From: Aminiphilus circumscriptus DSM 16581
Lineage (GTDB): Bacteria > Synergistota > Synergistia > Synergistales > Aminiphilaceae
Direction: 5' to 3'
DNA length: 64,000 bases
Assembly (NCBI RefSeq): GCF_000526375.1
Contig: NZ_JAFY01000002.1
Span: forward strand, 620,001 to 684,000
Shown here: piece by piece, positions 27,550 through 35,736 of the stretch
How the letters are laid out: every line of letters begins with the position of its first letter
How positions within the stretch are numbered: the first letter of the stretch is position 1
The notes under the pieces: model-generated
Seen by the model: only the letters and a program-made list of their open reading frames with translations
The model's database searches: none
Told to the model about the DNA's origin: nothing
Made by a program: the position numbers and the translations under genes

Positions 27550-29495
27550 GCGAACACTCCCGGAAAGAGCGCCCCCCTGTGGAAGAGGTCGCGCCGGGCC
27601 GCGCACTCCTGCTCCGGCACGAAGCCCATGAAACAGGGGTCTCTGAAGGCGTCCTCCCCGGTGGATTTCGGGAGGGACGTGGTGGAGAGCGTCCCCTTCC
27701 GTGCGGAGGTTCCGTCGCCCCGGGGCTCGGAGGAGGAGCCCTTTCCGGAGGGGAGGGCCGCGACGAGCCGGTCGAGAACACGCTTCGCCTCGCCGGAATC
27801 GATGCTTGCCGCGGCTTTTCCGAGGGCCTTTTTCCAGCGGTCGGTCCTTGTCTCCGGAGCGGTGTCGTCATCGTTCAGGAGGAACGCCGCCGCGGCGTTG
27901 AGGAGCACCGCGTCCCGCCTGGGGCCGGGCGTTCCCCGGAGCACGTCGAGAAGAAGGCGCGCGTTTTCCTCGGGGGTGCCGCCCCGGAGTTCCTCCAGGG
28001 AACAGCGGGAGAGGCCGAGATCCTCCGGGGTGAGGTCGTATTCCTCGATGCGGCCGTTCCGCAGTTCCGCCACGTGAGTGGTCCCCGTGAGAGAAAGTTC
28101 GTCCAGGCCGTCCGCGCCGTGCACCACCAGCGCTCCCCGGAGGCCGAAGTCGGCGAGGACCTCCGCGAGGGGACGGACCAGGTGGGGCGCGTAGACGCCA
28201 AGAACCTGATGCGTGGCTCCCGCAGGGTTCGCGAGAGGGCCGAGAAGGTTGAAGAGGGTCCGCATGCCCAGTCCCTTGCGCACCGCCGCCACGTTCTTCA
28301 TGGCGCCGTGGAAGAGCGGAGCGAAGAGGAAGGTCATGCCCGCCGCGTCAAGGCAGCCCAGAACCTCCTCGGGGGAACCGGGAAAGGTCACGCCGAGCTT
28401 TTCCAGCACATCCGCGCTGCCGCAGGTGCTCGAAACGGAGCGGTTTCCGTGCTTCGCCACGGGAAGGCCGCCCCCGGCCACGACGAAGGCCGCGGCGGTG
28501 GAGATGTTGAAGGTGCCCGTGCCGTCTCCTCCGGTACCGCAGGTGTCCACCAGGGTGCTCCGTCCCGTGTCCACCCGGAGTCCCTTGTTTCGCAGCGCCC
28601 TCGCGGCGGCGGCGATCTCCGTGACGGTCTCTCCCTTGCTCCTGAGCCCCGCGAGGAAGCCCGCCACCTGGATGTCCGGCACGGAGTTCTCCAGCATGCA
28701 GACCATGGCGTGTTCCATGTCGGCGGGGCTCAGGTCGCGCCCCTGCACGACCTGTTCGAGGCAGTGCCGAAAACGGACCGCATCGGGCAGGGGTGCCCCC
28801 GGCGCTGCCTGCGGCCTGGGTCTTTCAGCCCCTTTCGGAGACGGAGGAAGAATGTGGGCGGTTCTCTGCAACGCAGGAGCGGAGCGCCCGCAGGTTCGTC
28901 GCGGTGCGGGCGGCGTCGTGCGGGTCCTGGAGGCCCCGAGGGCGCAGAAGTTCCGGAGCAGCGTACGTCCTCCCTCGGTGAGCACCGATTCGGGGTGGAA
29001 CTGCACGCCGAAGAGCGGATGGTCCCGGTGCCGGATTCCCATGACCTCTCCCGCGTCGGTCCAGGCGGAGATTTTGAGTTCCTCGGGGAGCCCCGCCTGT
29101 TCCACGAGAAGGGAGTGATAGCGGCCCGCCTCGAAGGGCGTCCTTACGCCCCGGAAGAGGGCGCTTCCGTCGTGGTGGACCAGGGAGATTTTGCCGTGGC
29201 GGGGAATCGAGGCGCGGCACACCGTGCCGCCGAAGACGGCGCCGATGCACTGATGCCCCAGACAGACTCCGAGAATGGGGATTTCGCCGGCGAGTTCCGC
29301 CACGAGGCGGGGGCAGATTCCCGAATCGTCGGGGCCGCCCGGCCCGGGAGAGAGGACGATTCGATCCGGGGCGAGGAGCCGGATCTCTTCGACGGTGATG
29401 TGATCGTTCCGGACCACCTTCACCTCGTCGAGGACGGAAAGATACGCCACCAGGTTGTACGTGAAGGAATCGTAATTGTCGATGAGCAGAATCAT
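27546..29495 (-). CDS. trpGD: Anthranilate synthase glutaminase / anthranilate phosphoribosyltransferase fusion
   Basis: 649 residues. Residues 1-~190 are a class I glutamine amidotransferase (MILLIDNYDSFTYNLVAYL; catalytic GVCLGHQCIGAVFGG; GVQFHPES). A ~50-residue Pro/Arg-rich linker leads to anthranilate phosphoribosyltransferase (about 245-575) with DTCGTGGDGTGTFNIST, KHGNRSVSSTCGSADVLEKLG and RTLFNLLGPLANP. A further ~70-residue basic tail is unassigned. The TrpG-TrpD fusion is known in E. coli-type operons. Both ends overlap neighbours by 4 nt. Confidence 0.96.
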   Translation of the reverse strand: MILLIDNYDSFTYNLVAYLSVLDEVKVVRNDHITVEEIRLLAPDRIVLSPGPGGPDDSGICPRLVAELAGEIPILGVCLGHQCIGAVFGGTVCRASIPRHGKISLVHHDGSALFRGVRTPFEAGRYHSLLVEQAGLPEELKISAWTDAGEVMGIRHRDHPLFGVQFHPESVLTEGGRTLLRNFCALGASRTRTTPPAPRRTCGRSAPALQRTAHILPPSPKGAERPRPQAAPGAPLPDAVRFRHCLEQVVQGRDLSPADMEHAMVCMLENSVPDIQVAGFLAGLRSKGETVTEIAAAARALRNKGLRVDTGRSTLVDTCGTGGDGTGTFNISTAAAFVVAGGGLPVAKHGNRSVSSTCGSADVLEKLGVTFPGSPEEVLGCLDAAGMTFLFAPLFHGAMKNVAAVRKGLGMRTLFNLLGPLANPAGATHQVLGVYAPHLVRPLAEVLADFGLRGALVVHGADGLDELSLTGTTHVAELRNGRIEEYDLTPEDLGLSRCSLEELRGGTPEENARLLLDVLRGTPGPRRDAVLLNAAAAFLLNDDDTAPETRTDRWKKALGKAAASIDSGEAKRVLDRLVAALPSGKGSSSEPRGDGTSARKGTLSTTSLPKSTGEDAFRDPCFMGFVPEQECAARRDLFHRGALFPGVFA

Positions 29496-31159
29496 GACCG
29501 GTCGCCTCCTTGTGCGGCAGTCTCCAGGGGTGCGGCGACGATCTCCGCGTCGCCGAGGGCGCAAAAGAGCGCCCGTGCCTTGTTCAGCGTCTCCTCGTAC
29601 TCCGCGTCGGGATCCGAATCGGCCACGATGCCCGCCCCGGTCTGGAGCCGAAGGATGTTCTCCCTGATCACGAAGGTGCGGATGGCGATGCAGGTGTCCA
29701 GATTGCCCCGGAAGTCCACGTATCCCACGCCTCCGGCGTAGACCCCCCGGAACAGCCCCTCCAGATCGGCGAGAATCTCCATGGCGCGGATCTTGGGCGC
29801 TCCCGAGACGGTTCCCGCGGGAAAGCTCGCCCGAAGGGCGTCGAGGGCGTCCCGGTCGTCCCGGAGGACGCCCTCCACCTGGGAGACGAGGTGCATGACC
29901 CGGGCGAAGCGCTCCACCTCCAGATACTCGGACACGACCACGCTTTCGGGACGGCAGATCCGGGCCAGGTCGTTTCGGGCGAGATCCACGAGCATCACGT
30001 GTTCCGCCCGCTCCTTCTCGTCCTTCCGGAGTTCCGCCTCGAGCGCCCGGTCCTCCCGGGGCGTGGCGCCCCGCCTTCGCGTGCCCGCGAGAGGGCGGGA
30101 GATCACCTTGTGTCCCTGGACGCGGAGAAGAACCTCCGGCGAGGAGCCCACAAGGGCCAGCTCGGGGAATTCCATGCAGAACAGATAGGGCGACGGGTTT
30201 GCCGCCTTGAGGGACCCGTACAGCGTCAGCGGGTCCGCCGGAGCCGGACACTCGAAGCGATGGGAGAGCACGATCTGGTAGGCGTCTCCCCGGGCGATGT
30301 GTTCCCTGGCGGCCTGCACCATCTCTCCGAAACGCGTCCTCGAAACGGAAGGGACCAGGCGTACCGGGCCGGTTTTCCCGGTTTTCCCGCCATTGGTCCC
30401 ATGCGCCGACGGTGCGGGCTCGGGGTCGGCAAACAGTTTTTCGAGAGCGGCGAGGCGGTGGCGGGCATTTTCGTAGCTTCGCCGAAGGCGCGCCACATCC
30501 TCCGCGGCGTTTTCTCCCCGCGGTTCGGGAGGCTCCGCCAGGACGAGAAGCGTGAGGGAATGCTCCACCGCGTCCGTCACCGCCACGACCCCGGGCACAA
30601 AGAGGACCGACGCGGGATGGTCCGGAGAGGGCAGCCTTTTTCCGGGTTGGTCGTGAAAGAGATCTTCCCAGAGTTCCGCCATCTCGTAGCCGAAGAAGCC
30701 CACCACGCCGCCGCGGAAGGGGGGCAGCGTTCCGTCGTCGTAGAGACGCACGCCTGCCAGAAAGGAGCGTATCGTCTCCAGAAGATCGGCTCCGGGAAGC
30801 AGGGATTCCCGCCCCTCCGCGTCGGTTTCGGCCACGCCTTCCGGAACGGCCCGGAAGATCCGCAGCGGCGCCGCGCCGAGAAGAGCGTAGCGCCCGCCGT
30901 GGAGGTCGCGTCCGTCTCCTTCGAGGAGAAAGACGCTTCTGTCCAGAGTGCGGAGTCTCTCGTACACATTCTCCGGGGACATTTCTCCGAGGGGGAGCCG
31001 GAGGGCGAAGGGGATCAGGGAATACTCTCCGGCGAGGGCGCAATACTCCTCCGCGCCCGCTCCCGTTCCTCCCTCTTCCGCCCGCTGCAACGCACTCTCC
31101 GCCCGGAAGAACGCCTCCTTCGCATCGGGAAAAGGCGTCGCGGTTCTGGTTTGCCTCAT
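29492..31159 (-). CDS. trpE: Anthranilate synthase component I
   Basis: 555 residues. Chorismate-utilising enzyme forming anthranilate with the TrpG domain. C-terminal catalytic signatures: RPLAGTRRRGATPREDRALEAEL, KERAEHVMLVDLARNDL, FPAGTVSGAPKIRAMEIL, GGVGYVDFRGNLDTCIAIRT and QTGAGIVADSDPDAEYEET. The N-terminal region holds SLIPFALRLPLGEMSPENVYERL. The ATG at 31159 follows AAAGGAG. It sits about 120 nt after the attenuator terminator. Confidence 0.96.
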   Translation of the reverse strand: MRQTRTATPFPDAKEAFFRAESALQRAEEGGTGAGAEEYCALAGEYSLIPFALRLPLGEMSPENVYERLRTLDRSVFLLEGDGRDLHGGRYALLGAAPLRIFRAVPEGVAETDAEGRESLLPGADLLETIRSFLAGVRLYDDGTLPPFRGGVVGFFGYEMAELWEDLFHDQPGKRLPSPDHPASVLFVPGVVAVTDAVEHSLTLLVLAEPPEPRGENAAEDVARLRRSYENARHRLAALEKLFADPEPAPSAHGTNGGKTGKTGPVRLVPSVSRTRFGEMVQAAREHIARGDAYQIVLSHRFECPAPADPLTLYGSLKAANPSPYLFCMEFPELALVGSSPEVLLRVQGHKVISRPLAGTRRRGATPREDRALEAELRKDEKERAEHVMLVDLARNDLARICRPESVVVSEYLEVERFARVMHLVSQVEGVLRDDRDALDALRASFPAGTVSGAPKIRAMEILADLEGLFRGVYAGGVGYVDFRGNLDTCIAIRTFVIRENILRLQTGAGIVADSDPDAEYEETLNKARALFCALGDAEIVAAPLETAAQGGDRS

Positions 31160-31276
31160 GTCTGCTCTCTCCTTTCGAAATCTCCGGGATGCGGGCGTTC
31201 CGCCTTCGCACCCCTTCTCTGCTCTGCTGTTCTCGCATCCCCCTCGGGGAAATGTCCGCTCGGCATTCTGCCGATC

Positions 31277-31326
31277 CAAAAGAAAAACGGAGGAAAGACA
31301 TCCTCGCGGCGTCTTTCCTCCGTTTT
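31277..31326 (-). terminator. trp attenuator terminator
   Basis: On the minus strand a perfect 16-bp stem (31326-31311 with 31299-31284, 11-nt loop) is followed by TTTTTCTTTT. It lies between trpL and trpE, so it must be read through for trp expression. Its 5' arm could instead pair with the loop of the preceding hairpin (31339-31391), which contains a GTCCCTTTCC segment nearly complementary to GGAAAGAC. Confidence 0.85.
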
Positions 31327-31338
31327 GCAGTGCAAACA

Positions 31339-31391
31339 GAAAAGGCCGCGAAGAAGATCCCTGGAAAGGGACCTGCCTCCACGGCCTTTTC
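31339..31391 (-). promoter_or_regulatory. Hairpin preceding the trp terminator (candidate antiterminator region)
   Basis: Perfect 10-bp outer stem (GAAAAGGCCG / CGGCCTTTTC) enclosing a second small stem (TCCCT / AGGGA). On the minus strand it is followed by CTGTTTG, so it may terminate weakly. Its inner segment can pair with the 5' arm of the strong terminator. Confidence 0.55.
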
Positions 31392-31460
31392 GAACGCTTC
31401 GGATCACCCTGAGGTGATCGGCGCTATGGCGTTCGCTTTATCGGCTCGGGCGGCAGGCTG

Positions 31461-31505
31461 TTAAGCCCGCCACCACCAGTTTCGAAGAAGAGTCTGTACG
31501 TTCAC
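31461..31505 (-). CDS. trpL: trp operon leader peptide, WWW
   Basis: 14-residue peptide MNVQTLLRNWWWRA read from a GTG at 31505 (GGGAGG spaced 7 nt) to TAA. Three consecutive Trp codons (31470-31478) lie at the base of a GC-rich hairpin whose 3' arm is just past the stop. This is the architecture of ribosome-mediated trp attenuation: when charged tRNA-Trp is scarce the ribosome stalls on the Trp codons and the downstream terminator fails to form. Too short for most gene finders. Confidence 0.88.
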   Translation of the reverse strand: MNVQTLLRNWWWRA

Positions 31506-31535
31506 GGAAAATCCTCCCGGAAATCGTTTTGTGGC

Positions 31536-31564
31536 ACTCTATCACGGAGAATGCGGAATGTCAA
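31536..31564 (-). promoter_or_regulatory. trp operon promoter
   Basis: Minus strand: consensus TTGACA (31564-31559), 17-bp spacer, TAGAGT (31541-31536). Transcription would begin near 31529, about 25 nt before the trpL start. Confidence 0.75.
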
Positions 31565-31906
31565 TCCCCAATCTCCTCTTTATGACGAGACAGGGATCAT
31601 GTCATCCTGAGGAAGCCCTGAACACGCTTCCCGAAAAATATCCACAGAGGAACGAAGAGGGGAACTCCTCCGCATAGAACCCGTTTCCCGCATTCAGAAG
31701 GGCGAAAAGGAGGAAGTCAGCGGTCTTGCGGTCCCTTTTTCAACTCCAGTGGCGATTTTTGGAGATTCTCCCCCCAATGGACAGGAGAAACCCTCTCGCC
31801 ATAAGGGTGTGCGCTGTTCCGACGTGGCTGCCCCCGGGATCTCGGGAAAGAAGGCCGAAGAGTGCTCCCCGTCAGGGGCGCATGTATCGGTCTCCTCCGT
31901 CAACGG
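31565..31906. other. Intergenic region with an end remnant of the dispersed repeat
   Basis: No gene supported. 31607-31622 (CTGAGGAAGCCCTGAA) is identical to one end of the dispersed element found at 53396-53495; nothing else of that element is present, so it looks like a solo end or a decayed copy. Confidence 0.5.
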
Positions 31907-33523
31907 TCATCCTTTCGGATACGGTGTGCGCACGCGCTTTCCACGCCCTCGGCGGAGGAGAAACGCCCCGGGCAGGAGGAGCGGCAGGGCAAAGGGCATG
32001 GCACCGGTATTGCAACCGCCGCCGCCACTGTTTCCGCCGCCTCCGGAGGAGCGCACGGTGAGGAGGAACTCCTCCTCCGTGCCTCCCACGGCATTTCCGT
32101 GGCTGTCGAAGGCGGAAAGACGCACCGTGATGGTGCGGGCGTCGATGTCCCCGGACAGGGGAATGTCATGGCGGAATTCGTAGAGGGACGGCCGGTTGTC
32201 GACGCCGAAACGGGTCAGTTCCACCATGCGGTCGAAGGAAACGACCTCCTGCCCTTCCTCGAAGAGCGCGTAGCGTACCGTATCGATGCGGTTGTTCACG
32301 GTGTAGGTTCCGTCGGAGGAGACCACCACGTCGGAGAGAGCGGGCTGGATGGGCACGACGACGCCGAAGAGGCTCACGAGCTGACCGGGCTTGGCCTCCA
32401 CGCCGTCGGCGACGTTCCAGTCCACCTGCTTGTCCGCCAGATCGGGGGAACAGACATAGTCCGCGGCGGGCACGTTCGAGATGCCGTTTCCCCGGATCTC
32501 CGCCCGGGTGAGGACGAGGCGGTCGTCGGTGTTGAAGGGGACGATGGTTCCCTGACGGATGGCGACGGTTCCGTCTCCCACGTCGTAGCTCACGGCGGGA
32601 TCGCCGATGTCGTAGTGGTGACAGAGCAGCGACGGTGCCCGGAGCCGGAGGGCATGGGCCATGCCGCCGATTTCCACGACCTGGCTGGTGCTTGTGGCGT
32701 GGATGTTGTAGAGAATGGCCCGGACTTTTCCGCTCAGGTATTCCAGGGTATCGTTGGGACGCCAGCGGCGTACGATCTCGTAGAAGAGCGAACCGCCTCC
32801 GGGGAGGTCCGAGGCGCTCCAGTAGCCCGGAAAGGGGTCGAGGTAGAGGTGAGAACCCTCTGCGGCGGCGAAGGCGGTCACTTTGTCCATGTGGCTCTTC
32901 GGACTGAATCGGGCGAGGATCTTGTCCGGCACGGAACCGAAGACCAGAGGAATGCTCACGGAGGCGAGCGGCACTCCCGCGTTTCCCACGGCGGAGAGCG
33001 TGAGGGTGTAGTTCCCTTCCTCAAGGTCCGTCGTGTAGGCAAGGGCGTAGGTGCTGTCGAAATCCTTCGTTCGTCCTCCCTGGATGACCGCGGCGCAGTA
33101 GGTCTCCTGCACCACCGCCCGAATCGCCGGGTCGTAGATGCTCCCGGGGCGGGCCGGGTCGTACACCAGATCGGGAAGGGGCGCTGCCAGGATGTCCGCA
33201 GTGGTGTAGGGAGTCCGGCCGTTTTCGTACTCCGTGAGGATCGCCGCTGCCGGCGTGAGTCCCGAGGCGTCCACGGCGCTGGTCACGGTGCGCACCGGCG
33301 AGGGGTTGCCTTCTCGGTAGAGTTCGAAACGGACGTTGAAGGGTTCTTCCTCCGGTGTTTTCCCCTCTCTGTCCAGAGAACAGACGACGGTGAAGTCCCG
33401 GGTGGGAGCCAGTACCCGACCGCTCTCGGAGGGAAAGAGAACGGACATGCGAAGCGCCTCGGCCTCGCGGACGGCTCCGCAACAACAGAGAAGCGCGCAG
33501 AGCGACACGACGAGTCTCTTCAT
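31907..33523 (-). CDS. Secreted protein of unknown function with Synerg-CTERM anchor
   Basis: 538 residues. N-terminal signal peptide (MKRLVVSLCALLCCCGAV...AEA). The body is beta-rich, with Ig-like stretches near the end (DIDARTITVRLSAFDSHGNAVGG). The C-terminus is a Ser/Gly-rich spacer (SSGGGGNSGGGGC), a hydrophobic helix (AMPFALPLLLPGAFLL) and an Arg-rich end, the pattern of Synerg-CTERM sorting tails. I recognise no catalytic domain. The ATG at 33523 is chosen over the GTG at 33532 because of AAGGTG spacing. Monocistronic, with its own promoter. Confidence 0.8.
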   Translation of the reverse strand: MKRLVVSLCALLCCCGAVREAEALRMSVLFPSESGRVLAPTRDFTVVCSLDREGKTPEEEPFNVRFELYREGNPSPVRTVTSAVDASGLTPAAAILTEYENGRTPYTTADILAAPLPDLVYDPARPGSIYDPAIRAVVQETYCAAVIQGGRTKDFDSTYALAYTTDLEEGNYTLTLSAVGNAGVPLASVSIPLVFGSVPDKILARFSPKSHMDKVTAFAAAEGSHLYLDPFPGYWSASDLPGGGSLFYEIVRRWRPNDTLEYLSGKVRAILYNIHATSTSQVVEIGGMAHALRLRAPSLLCHHYDIGDPAVSYDVGDGTVAIRQGTIVPFNTDDRLVLTRAEIRGNGISNVPAADYVCSPDLADKQVDWNVADGVEAKPGQLVSLFGVVVPIQPALSDVVVSSDGTYTVNNRIDTVRYALFEEGQEVVSFDRMVELTRFGVDNRPSLYEFRHDIPLSGDIDARTITVRLSAFDSHGNAVGGTEEEFLLTVRSSGGGGNSGGGGCNTGAMPFALPLLLPGAFLLRRGRGKRVRTPYPKG

Positions 33524-33666
33524 TGACGGCACCTTCTTCTTCGAGATTTTCGAGCCGAAAGAACGAAAATTTTTCCCGTCTCCGGGCGGTTTCGGAATGT
33601 TCCGGCGACAGCCGGGAAACCTTCCGGCTCGCGCCCGTTCCCGCTTCGTAAAGCCTCCAAGCTCCC

Positions 33667-33695
33667 ATAGTACGCTGGAAAAGCCGGTGTTTCAA
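33667..33695 (-). promoter_or_regulatory. Promoter of the Synerg-CTERM protein gene
   Basis: Minus strand TTGAAA (33695-33690), 17-bp spacer, TACTAT (33672-33667). The 5' leader would be about 135 nt. The rest of the 365-bp divergent gap 33524-33888 shows nothing else I can name. Confidence 0.6.
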
Positions 33696-33888
33696 TGCGT
33701 TCAATGCGGGCTACCGAGCTACGCCTTGGCACGTCGCGTTGTGTGCTTCTCTGAGACGAACGCAGGGGCTTTCCCCTCTTTTCGTTCGCTCCCGGATGTC
33801 CTATCCTAACAGAAAGATGCGAGGAGACATGGCGGCCCATTCATGCCATGCGTCGCCACGTTGTACCGCTCCGGAGGGAGGGAGGACC

Positions 33889-34305
33889 GTGACACTCGAC
33901 GCGTTCACGGAGATGGCCCATCGCGTGGTGGATGAAATTCCCCCGGTGCTCTGTCGGGGGCTCTCGGGAGGCTTTCTCGTCGTGCCCCAGAGAATGACCG
34001 ACCAGGGGTATCTCGTGTTGGCTCACTATGTGTCCGAGGGATCCCTCGGAAGCCGTGTCGTTTTCTACTATGGTTCTTTTCGGGAGATGCTCGCCGGAGA
34101 ACCGCCTGAGGTGTGGGAGGAGGAACTGCGGGAGACCGCCTGGCACGAGATCCGTCATCACGTGGAGAATCTTGCCGGTGTGGACGATCTCGGCATGGAG
34201 GATGACCTGCAGGTGGAAGAATGGAAACGCGCCGCCCGTGAAGCGTCTGCGTCGCCCGAAGCGCCATCCCGGAAACGGAGAGGTTTCGGAATGCGCCGGC
34301 AGTGA
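33889..34305 (+). CDS. Small zincin-like metallopeptidase family protein
   Basis: 138 residues. The motif AWHEIRHHVENLAGVDDLGMEDD is the HExxH-type zinc site of the minimal zincins (DUF1025-like 'metallopeptidase family', usually HExxHHfG-SDE). Here it reads H-E-I-R-H with a following acidic stretch, so catalytic residues are retained. The physiological substrate of this family is not established. The start is the GTG at 33889, directly after GGAGGGAGGA. The C-terminus is basic. Confidence 0.75.
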   Translation: MTLDAFTEMAHRVVDEIPPVLCRGLSGGFLVVPQRMTDQGYLVLAHYVSEGSLGSRVVFYYGSFREMLAGEPPEVWEEELRETAWHEIRHHVENLAGVDDLGMEDDLQVEEWKRAAREASASPEAPSRKRRGFGMRRQ

Positions 34306-34381
34306 GGGCGGTGAACGGAAAGCGCGAGAATTCCCGGAAATCGTCGTTGCAGCGGAAATGCATCGAGGAGGTGGCGAGGCC

Positions 34382-34993
34382 ATGAGGGATACTGCACGTG
34401 GTGGAAAGCGCGTTTCGACGGCGTCTTCGGAGGCCATGTGCGGGAACGGGCATGGCACGGAGCTGTTTTACGAGTCCCCTCTGGGGGTGCTCGAGATACG
34501 GGGATGTGTCGAGGGAGTGACCTTCCTCGGATTTTCCGGAAGCGCTCCGGAGGGCGTGCCGGAGAAGAGAGGTGCCGCCCTGGAGGGCGTGTGGCGGAAT
34601 GGAGGAGATGCTCTGCTGCGGGGGAAAGGGCTTCTCGCCTGTTTGGAACGCTGCGCGCAGGAGCTCGACGAATACTTCGACGGAACGCGACGGAGCTTTT
34701 CGGTTCCGCTGTGCCTGGCGGGGACACCCTTTCAGCGCAGCGTCTGGAACGTTCTGAGGCGTATTCCCTACGGAGAGACCTTTTCATACCAGGACGTGGC
34801 CCGGGCCGTGGGAAACGAGCGGGCACTCCGGGCCGTCGGAGGAGCGAACAATCGCAATCCCGTGGGCATTCTCGTCCCCTGCCATCGGGTGATCGGCAAG
34901 GACGGTCGGCTCGTCGGATACGGTGGTGGACTCTGGCGCAAGGAGTGGCTTCTCGCCCACGAAAGGTCCCACGCGGAGAAGGTGCGGCCATGA
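34382..34993 (+). CDS. ogt: Methylated-DNA--protein-cysteine methyltransferase
   Basis: 203 residues. Suicide repair enzyme that removes O6-alkylguanine damage. The active site VPCHRVIGKDGRLVGYGGG is complete (acceptor Cys in PCHRV), with the DNA-binding helix-turn-helix before it (RIPYGETFSYQDVARAVGNERALRAVGGANNRNP). A divergent N-terminal domain (about 1-105) carries an insertion compared with E. coli Ogt. GAGGAGG upstream of the ATG. The stop overlaps the next gene's start (ATGA), linking repair to a Fur-family regulator. Confidence 0.94.
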   Translation: MRDTARGGKRVSTASSEAMCGNGHGTELFYESPLGVLEIRGCVEGVTFLGFSGSAPEGVPEKRGAALEGVWRNGGDALLRGKGLLACLERCAQELDEYFDGTRRSFSVPLCLAGTPFQRSVWNVLRRIPYGETFSYQDVARAVGNERALRAVGGANNRNPVGILVPCHRVIGKDGRLVGYGGGLWRKEWLLAHERSHAEKVRP

Positions 34994-35541
34994 CGGACGA
35001 CATGGTCCGCGAGAGGGTGGAAGCGTACCTTCAACTGCTCCGGGAGCGTGGGTGCCGCCTCACCGAACAGCGCCGCATCATCATCGAGACGCTTCTTGAA
35101 AACGCCGAGGCCTCGGTGAGTGTCCGGGATCTCGCCGCGAAGGTTCACGAGAAGGATGCTTCCGTCGGTTTCGCGACGGTGTACCGCACGCTCCTGATCC
35201 TGGAGGAAATGGACATTCTGCATCAGACGAACCTGGGGGAGGGGTTCTCCCGCTTCGTTCTCTCCGAGAAGGGGGTACATGTTCATGTGCGGTGCCGTGT
35301 CTGCGGTGCCGTGACACGACTGGAGCAGGAGGACGCGAAGGAGAAAATCCTGGAGGAATGGGTCGCCGAAAAGGGATTCTCCCTTGTCCCGCAAAGTGTG
35401 CAGCTCGCCGGAATCTGCGAGGAATGCCGGCGAGCCGGACGACGTGAGGAAGACGCGTCGCCCGGCCCCGCTTTTTGTGATCGTGCCGGGCCGATGCGCC
35501 CTTTCTGCCGGCGAAGGCGTTTCAGGGGCGAGTTTGCATAA
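34990..35541 (+). CDS. Fur-family transcriptional regulator
   Basis: 183 residues. Winged-helix domain (about 5-85: RLTEQRRIIIETLLENAEASVSVRDLAAKVHEKDASVGFATVYRTLLILEEMDIL) followed by a dimerisation domain with the structural zinc motifs CRVCG and CEEC (CxxC twice). The HHDH regulatory-metal motif of Fur is replaced by VHVHVRC, so metal selectivity cannot be called (PerR-, Zur- or Fur-like). A ~30-residue Arg/Pro-rich tail is unusual. It sits just upstream of two promoters that share a 21-bp operator (35701-35721 and 37110-37130), making it the obvious candidate regulator. Confidence 0.88.
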   Translation: MTDDMVRERVEAYLQLLRERGCRLTEQRRIIIETLLENAEASVSVRDLAAKVHEKDASVGFATVYRTLLILEEMDILHQTNLGEGFSRFVLSEKGVHVHVRCRVCGAVTRLEQEDAKEKILEEWVAEKGFSLVPQSVQLAGICEECRRAGRREEDASPGPAFCDRAGPMRPFCRRRRFRGEFA

Positions 35542-35552
35542 AGGGATCTTTC

Positions 35553-35605
35553 TCCACGACGCAGCGCCCTCCGGGAACACTCCGGAGGGCGCTGCGTCGT
35601 GGAGG
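35553..35605. repeat. 23-bp perfect inverted repeat downstream of the Fur-family gene
   Basis: 35553-35575 is the exact reverse complement of 35583-35605, with a 7-nt loop. No T tract follows on either strand, but its position 11 bp past the stop suggests that it ends the zincin-ogt-fur transcript. Unusually long and perfect for a bacterial terminator. Confidence 0.75.
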
Positions 35606-35661
35606 GAGCGGGAGCTGCCCGGAGTGCTCCGCGTCAGAGCACTATCGCTCTTTGGAAGGGC

Positions 35662-35721
35662 TTGACGCATTTCGGGGAAAGGGGTAGTCTCTGTGGTAAA
35701 TGATAGAGATTGTCATTATCA
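35662..35721 (+). promoter_or_regulatory. Promoter and 21-bp operator of the NifX-Mrp operon
   Basis: TTGACG at 35662-35667 with a poor -10 (TAGTCT, 35685-35690) and then TGATAGAGATTGTCATTATC-A at 35701-35721, an imperfect palindrome ending right before the Shine-Dalgarno AAAAGGAGG. A near-identical box stands in the same place before the DUF5320 gene. Fur-like boxes have this A/T-rich dyad form. Confidence 0.65.
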
Positions 35722-35736
35722 AAAGGAGGATGTCTC

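Noticed and set aside
29496-31382. In-frame extension of trpGD upstream of its ATG, giving a 1278-residue frame
   Set aside because: The extension lies wholly within trpE in another frame; MILLIDNYDSFTYN at 29495 is the true TrpG N-terminus and overlaps the trpE stop.
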